Shown here: in pieces, positions 10,110 to 21,245 of the stretch | Layout: each line of letters begins with the position of its first letter | How positions within the stretch are numbered: position 1 is the first letter of the stretch | Assembly (NCBI GenBank): GCA_963932145.1 | Contig: OZ010571.1 | Coordinates: forward strand, 156,569,978-156,633,977 | Direction of reading: 5' to 3' | Length of the DNA: 64,000 nt | Source: Acanthosepion lycidas | Lineage: Eukaryota > Mollusca > Cephalopoda > Sepiida > Sepiidae | Program-made: the position numbers and the translations under genes | Notes under the pieces: generated by a model | Seen by the model: only the letters and a program-made list of their open reading frames with translations | What the model was told of the DNA's origin: nothing | Database searches by the model: none

Positions 10110-11577
10110 ATAATTCCTTTCTCACCCCAGGAAATGCAAATGTTTGAAATTGTCAGTCATGAATATTTAATGGGCTAAGTTGACTTTATTTCCGATTAGT
10201 TTTTGGAAAAGTAGACTATCGACATTCGGATAATGTACAATTTATTGCGGTTGTTTCAACCAATTTTGAAGATTATAAATAGAAGCTTGTTTTTATCCTC
10301 TGGAAATTGGTGTGAGGTTATATTGTTAATTCTAGGAAGTCATTTTTTTTATTATTTCAGTGGTCTCATTTAGAATAAGCTTTTCAATACAAATCTCTTT
10401 TGTTGAAACACAAGTAATACATGTTTTCGTTTTTTTTTTAAACTTCTTTTTTAGTTTCTTGACTGCAATTTTATAAATTCAGATTGACAAAATTAATCAT
10501 TCGCTATAAATATAATGAACTGACATACAAAAACAATGCAAGATAACTTTTGGTCTTGTTGAGTCTTTCTTCTTGTCAAGTATAAATTTATAATGCCCGC
10601 CGTTTTTATTCATTTAATAACGTCCGGTCGTTTTTAGTTTTTATTAAAAGAATCAAGGCAACATAGGATTACGGATTTTTACCAACCATTCTTTGGGGAT
10701 AATTCTTACTGACATCATATAAAAGAAGAGTATGTCATAGAAAGCAATTTAAGATACAGTATTCTATGTGTATTCGACAGTACAAAAATAGTTTTTATTT
10801 TCGTCATCATGACCCTTGTATGATCTTGCGGAGTCAGGGTCGCGAGGTCTGGTTGTTCATCTGATGGAAATAGCAAGTTGGCTTGAGCAAGCGAAACAGT
10901 CTTGAATCTTGCACGATATTCCAGGCTTTAATTATAACGAAGAAACATACCAAGCAAACACCGCTTGGCTGTCTTATTCCAAAAGACGTTTTCTGATCAG
11001 CTCGTATCACAGAAATAGTCAAACTTACCATCAGAAAATTCGTTTTTCTTTCATGGCTGGTTCTGCAAAATTGATGCCAACTAGTTTGGATAGTGACCAG
11101 AATCATTGGCTCTTACTGGAAAGAGATTTTATTGTCAGAGGATAAAGATTTTCTTTCTTTCTAAATCCTCCATTTTTCTGTAACTTTAGAACACGTATTT
11201 CTGTCCTATAATAATTGTTGCATTTAGTGTTTGGAATGTATTTGCAAATGTAACAAGGAGTGTGCTGAAAAGTTCTTGACCTGGACTATTTTACAAAATC
11301 TGACTAAATAACCATAATTCTTTAGTTATTTTTCTTTTTTTAATATACTTTTCACATCTTTGCAGTAAAATATTAATGGCCTTGTTTTGTCAAGGCTGGC
11401 AATAAATGTAGCAGACCTTTCGTTGTTAGCTTGTTAGACGTAGTGAGTTGCTATCTACTCATTTTACTCCCTCTTTTTTCTAACATTCCTGTAAGAAACT
11501 CATGTGACGGCGCAGGGAGAGTTGGGTTTCTACCTTCCACAAAAGGACGTTAAGCAACATTAAGTGGAAACAGTATT
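10110..11577. other. Unclassified stretch
   Basis: No recognised gene. Open frames on both strands overlap at 10834-11145 (up to 90 codons), but I do not recognise either and neither has a convincing coding pattern. Confidence 0.45.
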
Positions 11578-11600
11578 TTTTTTTTTTTTTTTTTTTTTTT
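11578..11600. repeat. Poly(T) tract
   Basis: About 23 T. It may be the tail of an unrecognised minus-strand retroposon. Confidence 0.85.
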
Positions 11601-12059
11601 AACGGTCTCATCAAAAGAAATTTCGATGTTTATTTATTCAATTGCATTATTTATATTTTTCTGTATGAACAAAATCTTTTTTTAAAAAAAATAATCTAAA
11701 CACAACAGAAAATAAAAAACAATATATTAGCTACCTGCCCTTATTAAATATTCTTTTATAACACCAAAAAATAACATTTGCTTATGGGCGTCTAATTATA
11801 GCGCCATTTACCCTAAAAACAGATCTAGTAAGTAGAAGAGAACAGACTGCACAAGCGATTAGTCACACATAGAATATTATTGATATCTAACTTGAAACGA
11901 ACATGTAATATTTCTTTAGTATGCTTAAGTTGATATGCTACAAAACCATATTAGTACCTAGTGTGGATCAAAGTCACTAGATGTGAGAACGAGCCTCTGT
12001 GATTAGCTAACTGACCATCACGCTGCAGCAAGCGTCTTTGTACGATACGAATATGGATG

Positions 12060-12240
12060 GCAGTTGATTTAGGCACGGTATTATTTACATTATTTGGACT
12101 GATGTTCTGATCTTTATTGCCATATTCACGACATTTCGACACTTGTACGCTCCGCCCTTCTTCAGGTGATATGCGTTTGAATGTCGAACCGAACCTTTTA
12201 TTTAATCTACGGGTGCAGATTGTTCTAATTACTGGTTTCC
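12060..12240 (-). mobile_element. SINE-A fragment (body and tail, no head)
   Basis: On the plus strand it reads tail complement (TTTACATTATTTGGAC), the hammerhead-like module complement (GTACGCTCCGCCCTTCTTCAG) and then body (GAATGTCGAACCGAACC, CAGATTGTTCTAATT). The tRNA head is missing. A second SINE-A in the opposite orientation begins about 120 bp away. Confidence 0.75.
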
Positions 12241-12249
12241 AAACACTAA

Positions 12250-12680
12250 TACAGAGAGCTGGGAAAGAAACAATAAAAAAAAACTGTAATATGAGCTCTG
12301 GTTAAAAAAAAAGTTACTAAGACTTTAGGTTTATAAGATTACAAAACTCACTCGCTCCCAAAGGCCCCAGTGTATAAAGCCGTTGGATGAAATAATCCAA
12401 AAAATGACTTGACCCAAAGAGTTGTGAGTTCAATACCTGGCTACAGCAGAGGGAACAAAATCTTGAAAAGTTAAGTTATAAAGTAAATTAACTGAAACCG
12501 AGATATCCAAAAAAGGAATGGCGCGTGGAATTAGAACATTATATCCCTGTGGCTTAAATAAAGTGATCGGTTCAAAATTACAATGTATATCAACTGAAGA
12601 AATCACGTCATAATGATTAGAAAAGTCCGAATTATTAAAATAGTTACAATACCGCATCACAGAAATATAAACAGAGATAT
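12250..12680 (+). mobile_element. PLE-2 3' scrap joined to a full-length but diverged SINE-A
   Basis: 12250-12310 (ending TAATATGAGCTCTGGTT plus an A run) matches the 3' end of the PLE-2 copy at 36.5 kb. About 50 bp later the tRNA-like head begins: A-box region CAGTGTATAAAGCCGTTGG and B box GAGTTCAATACCTGG near 12427. Body (GGCGCGTGGAATTAGAAC) and tail (AAAGTCCGAATTATTAAAATA, CATCACAGAAATATAAACAGA) follow. The order PLE-2 end, A-rich tract, ACTTTAGGTTTATAAG, SINE head is also seen, in reverse, at 36.4-36.5 kb. Confidence 0.7.
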
Positions 12681-12689
12681 TCCATTAGT

Positions 12690-13150
12690 TCAAACTTTCC
12701 TACGAAATTGAATTTTTTATATTGTTGAATATAGTTGAATTTTTCCCTTAAATATTCAACTTGTGATTAATATTCACATTTGAATTAAGTGCATAGGCAA
12801 AGAAAAGTGAAATTGAAAACAAATACTTATTTTCGCCATAAGGCTTCGAACTTATCGATGCATATCACGTTTTGTTGCAGACAGATCTGTGAACTTAATG
12901 TCAAGCTCAGGGCAGGGGCATTCTAATATGAAGTAAAATCTTACAACTTCCTGAACTTTTTGCATCGGAAATCTGCATTGATTTTAGTGAACGAAATCCG
13001 ATTTAGCCGAAGTTACGGGTCCGAATTTAATTTACATGAAAAATCATGCGGTTGACTGATACAGCGTAAACATTATCAGTGGCAGCTTTTTCCAAAACTG
13101 ACTGGCCCTTCGTCTATTTGGATTCGCTATTGTTCACTTCTTTATCTTGA
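12690..13150. other. Unclassified stretch
   Basis: No gene or repeat recognised. Confidence 0.5.
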
Positions 13151-13159
13151 CAGATACTT

Positions 13160-14058
13160 TCTCTCTGTATCTCTCTCTCTCTCTCTCCCCCTCTTTCTCC
13201 CCCACTCTCCCTTATCGTCTCTCTCCCTCTCACCCTCTTTTTCTCGTCTCTCCCTCTCTCGCCCTCTTTTTTATCGTCTCTCCCTCTCTCGCCCTCTTTT
13301 TTATCGTCTCTCCCTCTCTCGCCTCTTTTTTATCGTCTCTCCCTCTCTCGCCCCCTTTTTCTCGTCTCTCCCTCTCTCTCGCCCCCTTTTTCTCGTCTCT
13401 CTCTCTCTCTCGCCCCCTTTTTCTCGTCTCTCTCTCTCTCTCGCCCTCTTTTTCTCGTCTCTCTCTCTCTCGCCCTCTTTTTCTCGTCTCTCTCTCTCTC
13501 TCGCCCTCTTTTTCTCGTCTCTCTCTCTCTCTCGCCCTCTTTTTCTCGTCTCTCTCTCTCTCTCACCCTCTTTTTCTCGTCTCTCTCTCTCGCCCTCTTT
13601 TTCTCGTCTCTCTCTCTCGCGCTCTTTTTCTCGTCTCTCTCTCTCTCGCGCTCTTTTTCTCGTCTCTCTCTCTCTCGCGCTCTTTTTCTCGTCTCTCTCT
13701 CTCTCGCGCTCTTTTTCTCGTCTCTCTCTCTCTCTCGCGCTCTTTTTTTCTCGTCTCTCTCTCTCTCTCGCGCTCTTTTTTTCTCGTCTCTCTCTCTCTC
13801 TCGCGCTCTTTTTTTCTCGTCTCTCTCTCTCTCTCGCGCTCTTTTTTTCTCGTCTCTCTCTCGCGCTCTTTTTTTCTCGTCTCTCTCTCGCGCTCTTTTT
13901 TCTCGTCTCTCTCTCGCGCTCTTTTTTCTCGTCTCTCTCTCGCGCTCTTTTTTCTCGTCTCTCTCTCGCGCTCTTTTTTCTCGTCTCTCTCTCACGCTCT
14001 TTTTTCTCGTCTCTCTCTCACGCTCTTTTTCTCGTCTCTCTCTCTCTCTCTCTCTCAC

Positions 14059-14089
<31 letters not shown>

Positions 14090-14115
14090 CTTCGGCTCTC
14101 TCTCACCTCCTCTCT
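13160..14115. repeat. Polypyrimidine minisatellite, ~21-33-bp units
   Basis: About 30 imperfect units of the form TCGTCTCTCTCTCTCGCGCTCTTTTT. Almost the only purines on the plus strand are the G of CpG steps, present at fixed places in each unit (TCGT and CGCT/CGCC). Unit types change in order: CCCTC and TTATCG types first, then GCCCCC, GCCCTC, GCGCTC and finally CACGCTC, ending in a 26-T run. Long open frames on both strands (330 and 258 codons) are artefacts of the repeat lacking stop triplets. Confidence 0.95.
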
Positions 14116-14139
14116 CTTCTGAGTTTCTGTTTTAAGTAA

Positions 14140-14850
14140 ACAGTGTCCATTATTGACTACATGTGCCTCGGAATTTGTTTAGGTCCTATTCTTTCTCAAC
14201 ATCTAGAAAATGTTCTGTGAAAATATTAGCTTTGATAACCAAATGTTTGCCAATAGAACTGTTAAGCGAGCTTAAGTTAGAAAGTCCAAACAATTTTGCA
14301 CCACACTCACACGTGATATATAAGTGAAGTGCCAAAAAAATTAAACCCAACTGTACACTTAAGTGTTTCACCCTCCTACACTTGTAGAAATGACCAAACC
14401 GAGTATGTCATGTAATAAAAGAATTAGTAGCTACGTGTTGCGTTACATGTTGACTCTGGTTTTTACTAGTATATTTGTAGGACCGAGTCTAAAATTAAAA
14501 TATCGAACTTTCCCGCACTGGGAAATGATACCCGATCATTTGGTTAATATCGATATTGATAACAGGATTAAGAAAATTATCCATTTTTTTTTTTTTTCAC
14601 GAATTAAAGTAAAAAAATAATTTTTAAAGTGATCTATTTTATTGCTTTAAAATTGCCATATTTCTCCTATGTAGGTAAGTTTCAATGATAAAAGAAATAC
14701 CTTCAAAAATCAATAATTACTTTAATTGAGTAAACTATATCCTTAATGATAGTAAAGCTTTTTCAAACACAAACAAATAGAACTAACTTTTTAAAAAAAA
14801 TGTTTTTTTACTACATGAGAATAAATTTTTAGTGAAAAACTTTATTCAAA
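14140..14850. other. Unclassified AT-rich stretch
   Basis: No gene recognised. Confidence 0.5.
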
Positions 14851-14906
14851 TTATATATATATATATATAATATACATACATACATACATATATATACACA
14901 CACATA

Positions 14907-14953
<47 letters not shown>
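14851..14953. repeat. (TA)n / (CATA)n compound microsatellite
   Basis: Two TA blocks separated by ACATACATACATATATATACACACACA. It abuts the 3' end of a minus-strand SINE-C. Confidence 0.95.
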
Positions 14954-14954
<1 letters not shown>

Positions 14955-15188
14955 GCAATGGACAAAGTCCGACAATTATTTTAAGACATTTTTTTTTATG
15001 TTTATACGTTCTTTTTATAGATACAAATATTTAAGTAAATTCTCTGTTTATAATAAACAGTATTAACGACATTTACCGGACTGAATGTCCGAGAAATTTT
15101 TATAGAAAATATTCGTCCTCCGACAGGAATCGAAGCTGATCGGTCAGAAGTGTTTCACCTTTTGAACACGGGACTTTAAGTGCTATCT
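14955..15188 (-). mobile_element. SINE-C (tRNA-headed)
   Basis: On the minus strand, the head ends in a T-arm-like B box (GCTTCGATTCCTGTCGG near 15125). The body follows: ATATTTTCTATAAAAATTTC, CGGACATTCAGTCCG, GTAAATGTCG, ATACTGTTTATTATAAACAG, TTTACTTAAATATTTG, GTCGGACTTTGTCCATTGCA. It then runs into the TA microsatellite. Most of the body recurs at 32542-32680 and the head at 32806-32920. Confidence 0.65.
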
Positions 15189-15189
15189 C

Positions 15190-16450
15190 AAAGAGATGAA
15201 GTATATTACTAATGTCTTCCAAAATTCCCCACTGTTTTCATGTGATTGTTTTCAGTGGAATCAATTTACTCTTAATGCTTTGGTAATGCACTGTTTCAGC
15301 TTAAGAGAAAATCTGTCTATCATTGGTAAAAGACTATTCCATCTGGATTTGCAGTCTAAGATTAACTTGAGTTCTTACCTCTTAAGCTGGAATTTTACAA
15401 AATCTTAGAGCTTCTCGTTTCATGACTTAGTCGACAGATTCTTCTAACTTATTAAAGCATAGAAGGAATGCGAAAGCATAAACAATATTTCTAAAATGTC
15501 GTAGACAATCCGTAAAGAAAGGGCTTTTGAGGTTTTCGTGACCGAAGTGAATTAGGCGATGTCCATGAAAGACAAGCTCTCATGGTGAGAGATGCTAGTA
15601 TAAGTTACTTTATTTCCGCTTTTTCGCGCTGATTGTTTTCGAAGTCTAGAATAAGCATTGTAATAAAAATCAGAAAAAATAAAACTGGGTAAAATTAATT
15701 AAAAAAAAAAAGTAAGTTTACAAAATGAATGACCGCCTCTATCCTTCGGTTAGATTTTTTTTTTTTTTTTTTTTTTCATTTTGTAAATAGTTATTAGTCC
15801 TCAAAATAGTATGTTGAAAAGTTTAAAATATCAAATACATGACTACTTCACTTGTTTACCTGCCCTGTATGTCATCTGCTTTTGACTGGAGAAATGATAA
15901 AAATCGACTTGTCTCTAGTTTTATCTCTTCGATCGAAGGTGATTGAAAGGAAGGTTCGTTGATCAGAGGAAATTGGTAAACGAAACGGACTGCGTTTCCT
16001 TATATTTGATTCATTTCGCCTCGTGTTTGGCGCGATTCTTTTCACTTTGAAGTCGAAAGCAAAGCCTTTATAGTAACTTATCAAAAGATATTTGCAAAAT
16101 ACAATTGTTTTCTTTTGCAGATATAAGCCCATTACCTGCCGCAATATTCACATACATACATACTGTATGAAATCTATACATGAATTCGCATAAAACTGAG
16201 TGCAAGGAAATACATACTACCATCTGTCCCTACCTATACACCAGCAATCGCACACCGCCGTATTATATATGATTTGAAGAACGATAATAATAAAAGACTG
16301 ATGCAGCTCAATGTAAAAACTACACGACGCAGCCCCAATACCGAATAATATTAAATGTTCAGTTTTGGCTCTCTAGCGTATAAATTTACAGTTTACTTTC
16401 AGTGTACCGAACGAAACTGCCAGTTGCGGAAATATCGGAATAAATATTTG
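15190..16450. other. Unclassified stretch
   Basis: A poly-T tract lies near 15757-15776. No gene recognised. Confidence 0.5.
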
Positions 16451-16454
16451 TAAA

Positions 16455-16875
16455 GCGTCCCGGGTGTGACGATAAACTACATCTGCGTCCCGGGTGTGAC
16501 GATAAACTACGTCCATCAGCAAGGCCTCTGATCAGGAGATTTTGAGGATCGTGGAACCACCTCTTAATTGCCTGTGTTCCCAAGTCCACCCTGACTCGGG
16601 GTGGTAGCACCTGTTGGGGTCCCATCTACGGGCAAATACTTAACCCCGAAATTGAGGTAAAAAGCATTCCCAGCAAATACGTTTTTGAAGAAAAAAACAC
16701 TATTACCAGCAATACGTTTTTGAAAAAATAATTAAATAATTTAGGAAAAAAATATTAACAGAAATAGATTTTTGACCAAAAAAAATATTACTAGGGAAAA
16801 AAAAGTTGTCGGCATTAAATGACCCATGGAGGTTGATATGCCGTAAAACAAAAAAAGAAAAAAAAAAGAAGAAAA
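16455..16875 (+). repeat. Dispersed repeat R1, copy b (most complete)
   Basis: The 5' end has a tandem duplication of GTCCCGGGTGTGACGATAAA. Then come the conserved head (GTGGAACCACCTCTTAATTG, GGGGTGGTAGCACC), four to five ATTACCAGCAATACGTTTTTGA-type units, the 3' stem CGGCAT...ATGCCG, and an A-rich tail from about 16848. The layout matches copies at 2.03 and 40.1 kb. Confidence 0.8.
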
Positions 16876-16879
16876 ATTG

Positions 16880-17436
16880 TTTGTAAAACTCTTACTGTTC
16901 GATTCGTAAGTGGCAGCCATGTTTAATATTTATCTGTATTGGTTGGAATTCCGGCATGAATAGTCGAGGTGTTTATCTACGCAATTAACTCTATTTTCCG
17001 TGTAAGAAAAGATTCTGATTTTTAAATTGTGAAACTAATAACAATTATGCAACGAAAGCAACAGGTGCTCACCATTTATGACATATTTGTTACGCTACTG
17101 ATGTATTTTGGTTTATAGGCTTTCAGTAATGCCTATTACGCTAACAACACAATATGCCTTCAGTAATGAGGGACCAGGATGCGTGACCGATAGTTACATT
17201 TTTTTCCAATTCTGTAACATAGAATGTATATATGTGCTTGCCTTTCGCACATGAATGTTTACATGCGAGTGGGATGTGGTTAACAAGTGGATAGCATTTC
17301 AAATGCTGTTTTTTTTCCATTTCCGGAATTTTTTTTTTATCGGCCATTTGTTTAAGAACAGCATTATTGACAGAAGAGAATACGCCAAACATTCATTTCA
17401 ATTTTTACTTTTTTCGTCAATTCTAAAGGACAGTAT

Positions 17437-17475
<39 letters not shown>

Positions 17476-18445
17476 AATACATTTTAATTTCTCCAGAAAT
17501 TTCTCACATTTCTTGCATACGCTTTTCAAAGACTATTTAAATTCTCCTGCTTGGCTACATGACGTCATTGACCTCTCTGGTTTGGAAAATCTGAAGATCA
17601 TTTCATGGTAAACTCTTATCATGGGAAAATATTTGTTTAAATACGGCCTGTTATTAGTAACGTAACTGTAGTAGAAAATTCTTTGTTTATGCTGCCATTT
17701 CTTTCAGAATTGTAACAAAAGTATAGGGAACGAACCAAAGTTATGGTGGTTCCGTTAGTTAACAGAACACCGTGCTTATTCTAGCGTTTATCAATAACTA
17801 ACTATTTTGAATTGGCGTTTAAGTCTACTGTCTCATATCATTTATGTTCCTATTTTATTCGGTGTCTGTCTAAGATTGTCTCATGGAAGCACTTCATTAA
17901 AAAAAAAATGGCTAAAAGTTAGGGTTTTCCTTCTACTCCTTGACCTCAGATAAACGTGTCATTTCTTTTATTTTTATTCCTGCACAAGTGTTAAATGGAA
18001 GACAGGATAATTTGACAAGAACCTGAATGACTTTTAACCTGACATGGTCTTTGTTAATGTCTACTTTCTTTTGCTATTTACGTCGCCAACTCTTTGGACA
18101 TGTTGTGTATAAACACCTTTGCATTTGTGTAGTAGTTGGCAAAGATGAACGAATGGAAAGGTTTCATTGTTCCCAGAATTTAAACCCGTCCAATAATATA
18201 CAGTTTCCAAGTTATGTAGGCGAAACCTTTCGCCAATGTTTGAATCGGGGAAAAAAACATTCCGTTGTTGACAAGGATTATATTTCCAAAACGAAGTTTA
18301 TTCTTTTTTTTTAATTTCAAAATCAACAAGTCATTGTAACATTGCACATTTGACAAATTATCTCCCTGCTTGCTACGTTTAGAAATTCTGTTGATAAGAA
18401 TAGATTTCCTGGTTTTATAGTGCGTTTCATAGTATCATATATCTG
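16880..18445. other. Unclassified stretch with poly(T)
   Basis: A 35-bp poly-T tract is at 17440-17474. No gene or named repeat seen. Confidence 0.5.
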
Positions 18446-18449
18446 CATA

Positions 18450-18855
18450 GTTGTGTAGTTTTATACAAAAGGAAATTTGTTTGACGCATGGAGGAGTAGC
18501 CGTCTTATTAAAAGATGACGTACGCCAGAGCCAAACTGAAGTAAAAACAGAATTTCAGGCAGTTGCCATGAGAGCTACATTGTACAGAACATTCACCATA
18601 TGGTCTTTGAATATTCCACCGACTGTTGGGAAAAATATATCAGCAAACTAAATTTGGCTACAAAACCAAAAACAGTTTGCGAAATGATGAGTAAAAATAA
18701 GTGGAAAACACCAACGTATATCAATAAATCATTTCTCAATAAATAATAAGATATAATGTCAATACTAAAAACTATCAAGAGTCCAGTCATATTCACAGCT
18801 CTGGACACGAAGCATCTGGAGGAGTTGTCTTATTAAAAGAGTACGTACGCCAGTT
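18450..18855 (+). pseudogene. LINE fragment: AP-endonuclease piece and EN-RT linker
   Basis: About 18480-18640 translates to GGVAVLLKDDVRQSQTEVK...FQAVAMRATLYRTFTIWS, typical of the apurinic-type endonuclease of non-LTR elements. It is followed by linker sequence SKLNLATKPKTVCEMMSKN. At 18805-18850 a second short endonuclease piece (GGVVLLKEYVRQ) appears out of order. Frames are interrupted by stops. It is part of a scrambled LINE cluster extending to 19690. Confidence 0.7.
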
Positions 18856-18859
18856 TTAT

Positions 18860-19480
18860 TACCTCTTAACGTCCATCATCGAACAAGGGTTTGTTTCTTT
18901 GCTTGGTGCCGAGTTTTTGAGGTATTCATTTATTTGCAATGTCTATTAAGGCTTCCCTGAAATATTCCGCCGTTTCTATATGGAATTAATTTGACAGAAA
19001 TTCCTAAATTTTTCCTTGTCGTCTTTACCTAGCCTCTAACTAGATCATTGCTCATCAATCACCTCAATGTTCCTCAAAATGATTGAAAAAATGAACGTTA
19101 CCGCATGTATCATCAGAAACACTCCCGTCCAGGTAAATTGCTGGATCTCACATGGTTAGGTTAATTGCTGACAGTCTTCCTCTTGTCGGGTCGATGTGTC
19201 GCTGCTCCAAGCTTGAGCAGACATCGCCCATTATCCATGATGAATTTATTTTATAATTTCCTTTTTTTGTTTGTCTCCTTGAATCCCTAGATGCTATTAT
19301 GGCTATTAAAATCCCTGAAGAAAATGAAGGGCTTGAGTAATTGTTTTATCAGATCTTCCATTTTCTCTTGTTCTATCTGGCCATGCGGTAGAATATTCAA
19401 AGACCATATGGTAAATGTTCTGTACAAAGTAGCTCTCACGTCAACTGACTGAAATTCTGTTTTTACTTCGCAAATTTAAG
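18860..19480 (-). pseudogene. LINE AP-endonuclease and linker fragment, inverted
   Basis: On the minus strand from 19480 down: FQS-like start and ATLYRTFTIWSLNI, then KMEDLIKQLLKPFIFFRDFNS (motif matching LGDFN-H of the endonuclease active site, with the glycine replaced), then IMDNG and LKLGAATHRP, then a linker around 18990 (ETAEYFREALIDIANK). Several in-frame stops. The segment 19385-19480 is an inverted copy of 18545-18640, so the two LINE pieces face each other. Confidence 0.7.
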
Positions 19481-19690
19481 GAAAACCTTAAAAACCGAAA
19501 ACCTTATCAATTATAAGATAAATAGAGCAAAGGCCTTTAAAGCAATAAAAGCAAAAATGTCAGCAAATTAAATTTGGCTACAAAACCAAAAACACTTTGA
19601 GAAATGATGAGTAAAAATGAGTGGAAAACACCAACGTATATCAATAAATCATTTCTCAATAAATAATAAAAGATAATATCATATAATGTA
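19481..19690 (+). pseudogene. LINE EN-RT linker fragment
   Basis: Codes for SKLNLATKPKT and KTPTYINKSFLNK. It is nearly the same as 18640-18760 at nucleotide level (GTGGAAAACACCAACGTATA shared), a direct repeat about 920 bp away. Broken by stops. Confidence 0.65.
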
Positions 19691-20655
19691 GACATGTTAA
19701 GGATCTAACATTACAATCTTGCTAAATTCTTAGATCCGTAACTCTAAATGTTTGAAATTATAACTCACCTCCTTTGATATACTGCCTGCCTTCTTGTATA
19801 CCTCACCATTAATTTATCTTAGCTTAGGATTCTTAACCTGTTTTTTTGCGAATATATAATATTAGTAATACTTTCAGATAAGTTGTTTTATACCCATACT
19901 TATTCTACACGTTATACTGTCCGACAGTAGGTCAAAATTAGATTATAAGTTATATTAATTTCCCATACTTTTTTATATATTTTTCTACTTATATTTTAAT
20001 TTCTAAATCAAAACTGTTTTTTTTTAACCCCAATAACTTATATATTGAACATACAAGGAAGAAATCATCACCTCTAAATTTATTAATTTACAAAACTCTT
20101 TCATTGATTATAAAATTAGTAGTGATAACTCCATCCTAAATATATGCAATTCAGCTTTAGCTTCTTTGTTTTTTTATAATAACCAAAAACAAAACATTCC
20201 CAATTACTACTCAAACTATCGTTTGAATCTATCCTTTCTACCTCTTTCATCGTATTATTCACCTTTCCTTTCCAACCCTTCACTCTTAGGAGGCTTAGAA
20301 ATGCTGGGCCTAAACTTTTGGCCTTTGTAATCGACAAGGAATTCTTCCAGTCTGGCCATCACTTTAACATCTCATCCATCCTTCACCAAACTGCTATCAA
20401 CAAGCACTATTGGTTCACGCCGTCACCTTTTTGCTTTATGTATTTTTTTCTCAAACAAATGAAGAAAAGGAAGTGACGTTTCACATACGGCTTGCTTACT
20501 ATTGTTCATAACCATTTTGGGTTCTCACCAGTCGAGGTGCAATTGAAATGCACTGAAACGAAGTTGCATCTTTGTAGTTGTATTATCTGTATCGAGCCGT
20601 CTTTTGAATTAATGCTCTGAACGTTAGAATTTATATATTATTTTCGTTATTGTAT

Positions 20656-20658
<3 letters not shown>
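19691..20658. other. Unclassified AT-rich stretch
   Basis: No gene recognised. Confidence 0.5.

Positions 20659-20659
<1 letters not shown>

Positions 20660-20693
<34 letters not shown>
20660..20693. repeat. (TA)n microsatellite inside PLE-1 copy B
   Basis: A TA run directly following, in PLE-1 sense, the end of the N-terminal coding segment. It occupies the same site in the other PLE-1 copies. Confidence 0.9.
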
Positions 20694-20695
<2 letters not shown>

Positions 20696-20980
20696 TGCAT
20701 GTTTCATTAAATAATATAGACAAGTTTTGTCTATTTTATGTAAATTCTTTTCATATCGTCTGATAAGTTTAATAACATTATCATTAAACGAAGAAAGAAA
20801 ATCACAATATTGATACATATTTTTTAATCCTATCTAAGCTTTCGGCTTGCATAAGCCATTATCAAACATGACAATTGCATTACAATATATTAAGCAATAC
20901 ACGGACAAAACAGTGATGATAGTCTGTTTCTGTTTGCATGGAAGATTTCAAAGCAATGACAAACTCGTGCTCACAAGACG
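20694..20980 (-). pseudogene. PLE-1 copy B: leader and N-terminal segment
   Basis: Leader at about 20980-20835 (includes the GATAATGGCTTATGCAAGCC hairpin). Coding at 20818-20694: YQYCDFLSSFNDNVIKLI...IDKTCLYYLMKHAS. It ends in the TA array. 20694-20756 is the exact reverse complement of 20988-21050. Confidence 0.75.
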
Positions 20981-20987
20981 CTGGAAA

Positions 20988-21242
20988 ATATGAAAAGAAT
21001 TTACATAAAATAGACAAAACTTGTCTATATTATTTAATGAAACATGCATCAATGAAAAAATTCTGCCTAGATACACATAATATATGTGTGTGTGTGTGCG
21101 TGTTAATGCATACCTGCCCGCGTACTCAATTCCGGAAAATCTTTGTTGACAACACAATTATACTTAAACATAAAAACAATAAACAAAAATTAAAAATTCC
21201 TGAAGCTTTATACATAAAACAGTTGAAACCTAACCTGATTAA
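20988..21242 (+). pseudogene. PLE-1 copy C: N-terminal piece plus C-terminal tail
   Basis: 20988-21066 repeats the N-terminal segment (KNLHKIDKTCLYYLMKHAS). A (TG)n run follows at about 21081-21100. 21130-21243 then encodes FRKIFVDNTIILKHKNN and LKIPEALYIKQLKPNLIK, then a stop, which resembles the C-terminus of GIY-YIG-bearing retroelements. The leader of copy D begins within a few bases of this stop, giving a head-to-tail junction. Everything between N-terminus and tail is missing. Confidence 0.6.
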
Positions 21243-21245
21243 ATA

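Noticed and set aside
10834-11145. Overlapping frames on both strands
   Set aside because: Neither product is recognised and there is no supporting splice or promoter context.
13160-14115. CRISPR array
   Set aside because: No unique spacers. Units are low-complexity pyrimidine repeats in a eukaryotic context.
13147-14139. Long open frames on both strands (330 and 258 codons), Ser/Leu-rich and Arg/Glu-rich
   Set aside because: They are produced by the CT-rich minisatellite, which contains no stop triplets. No start context, no domain.
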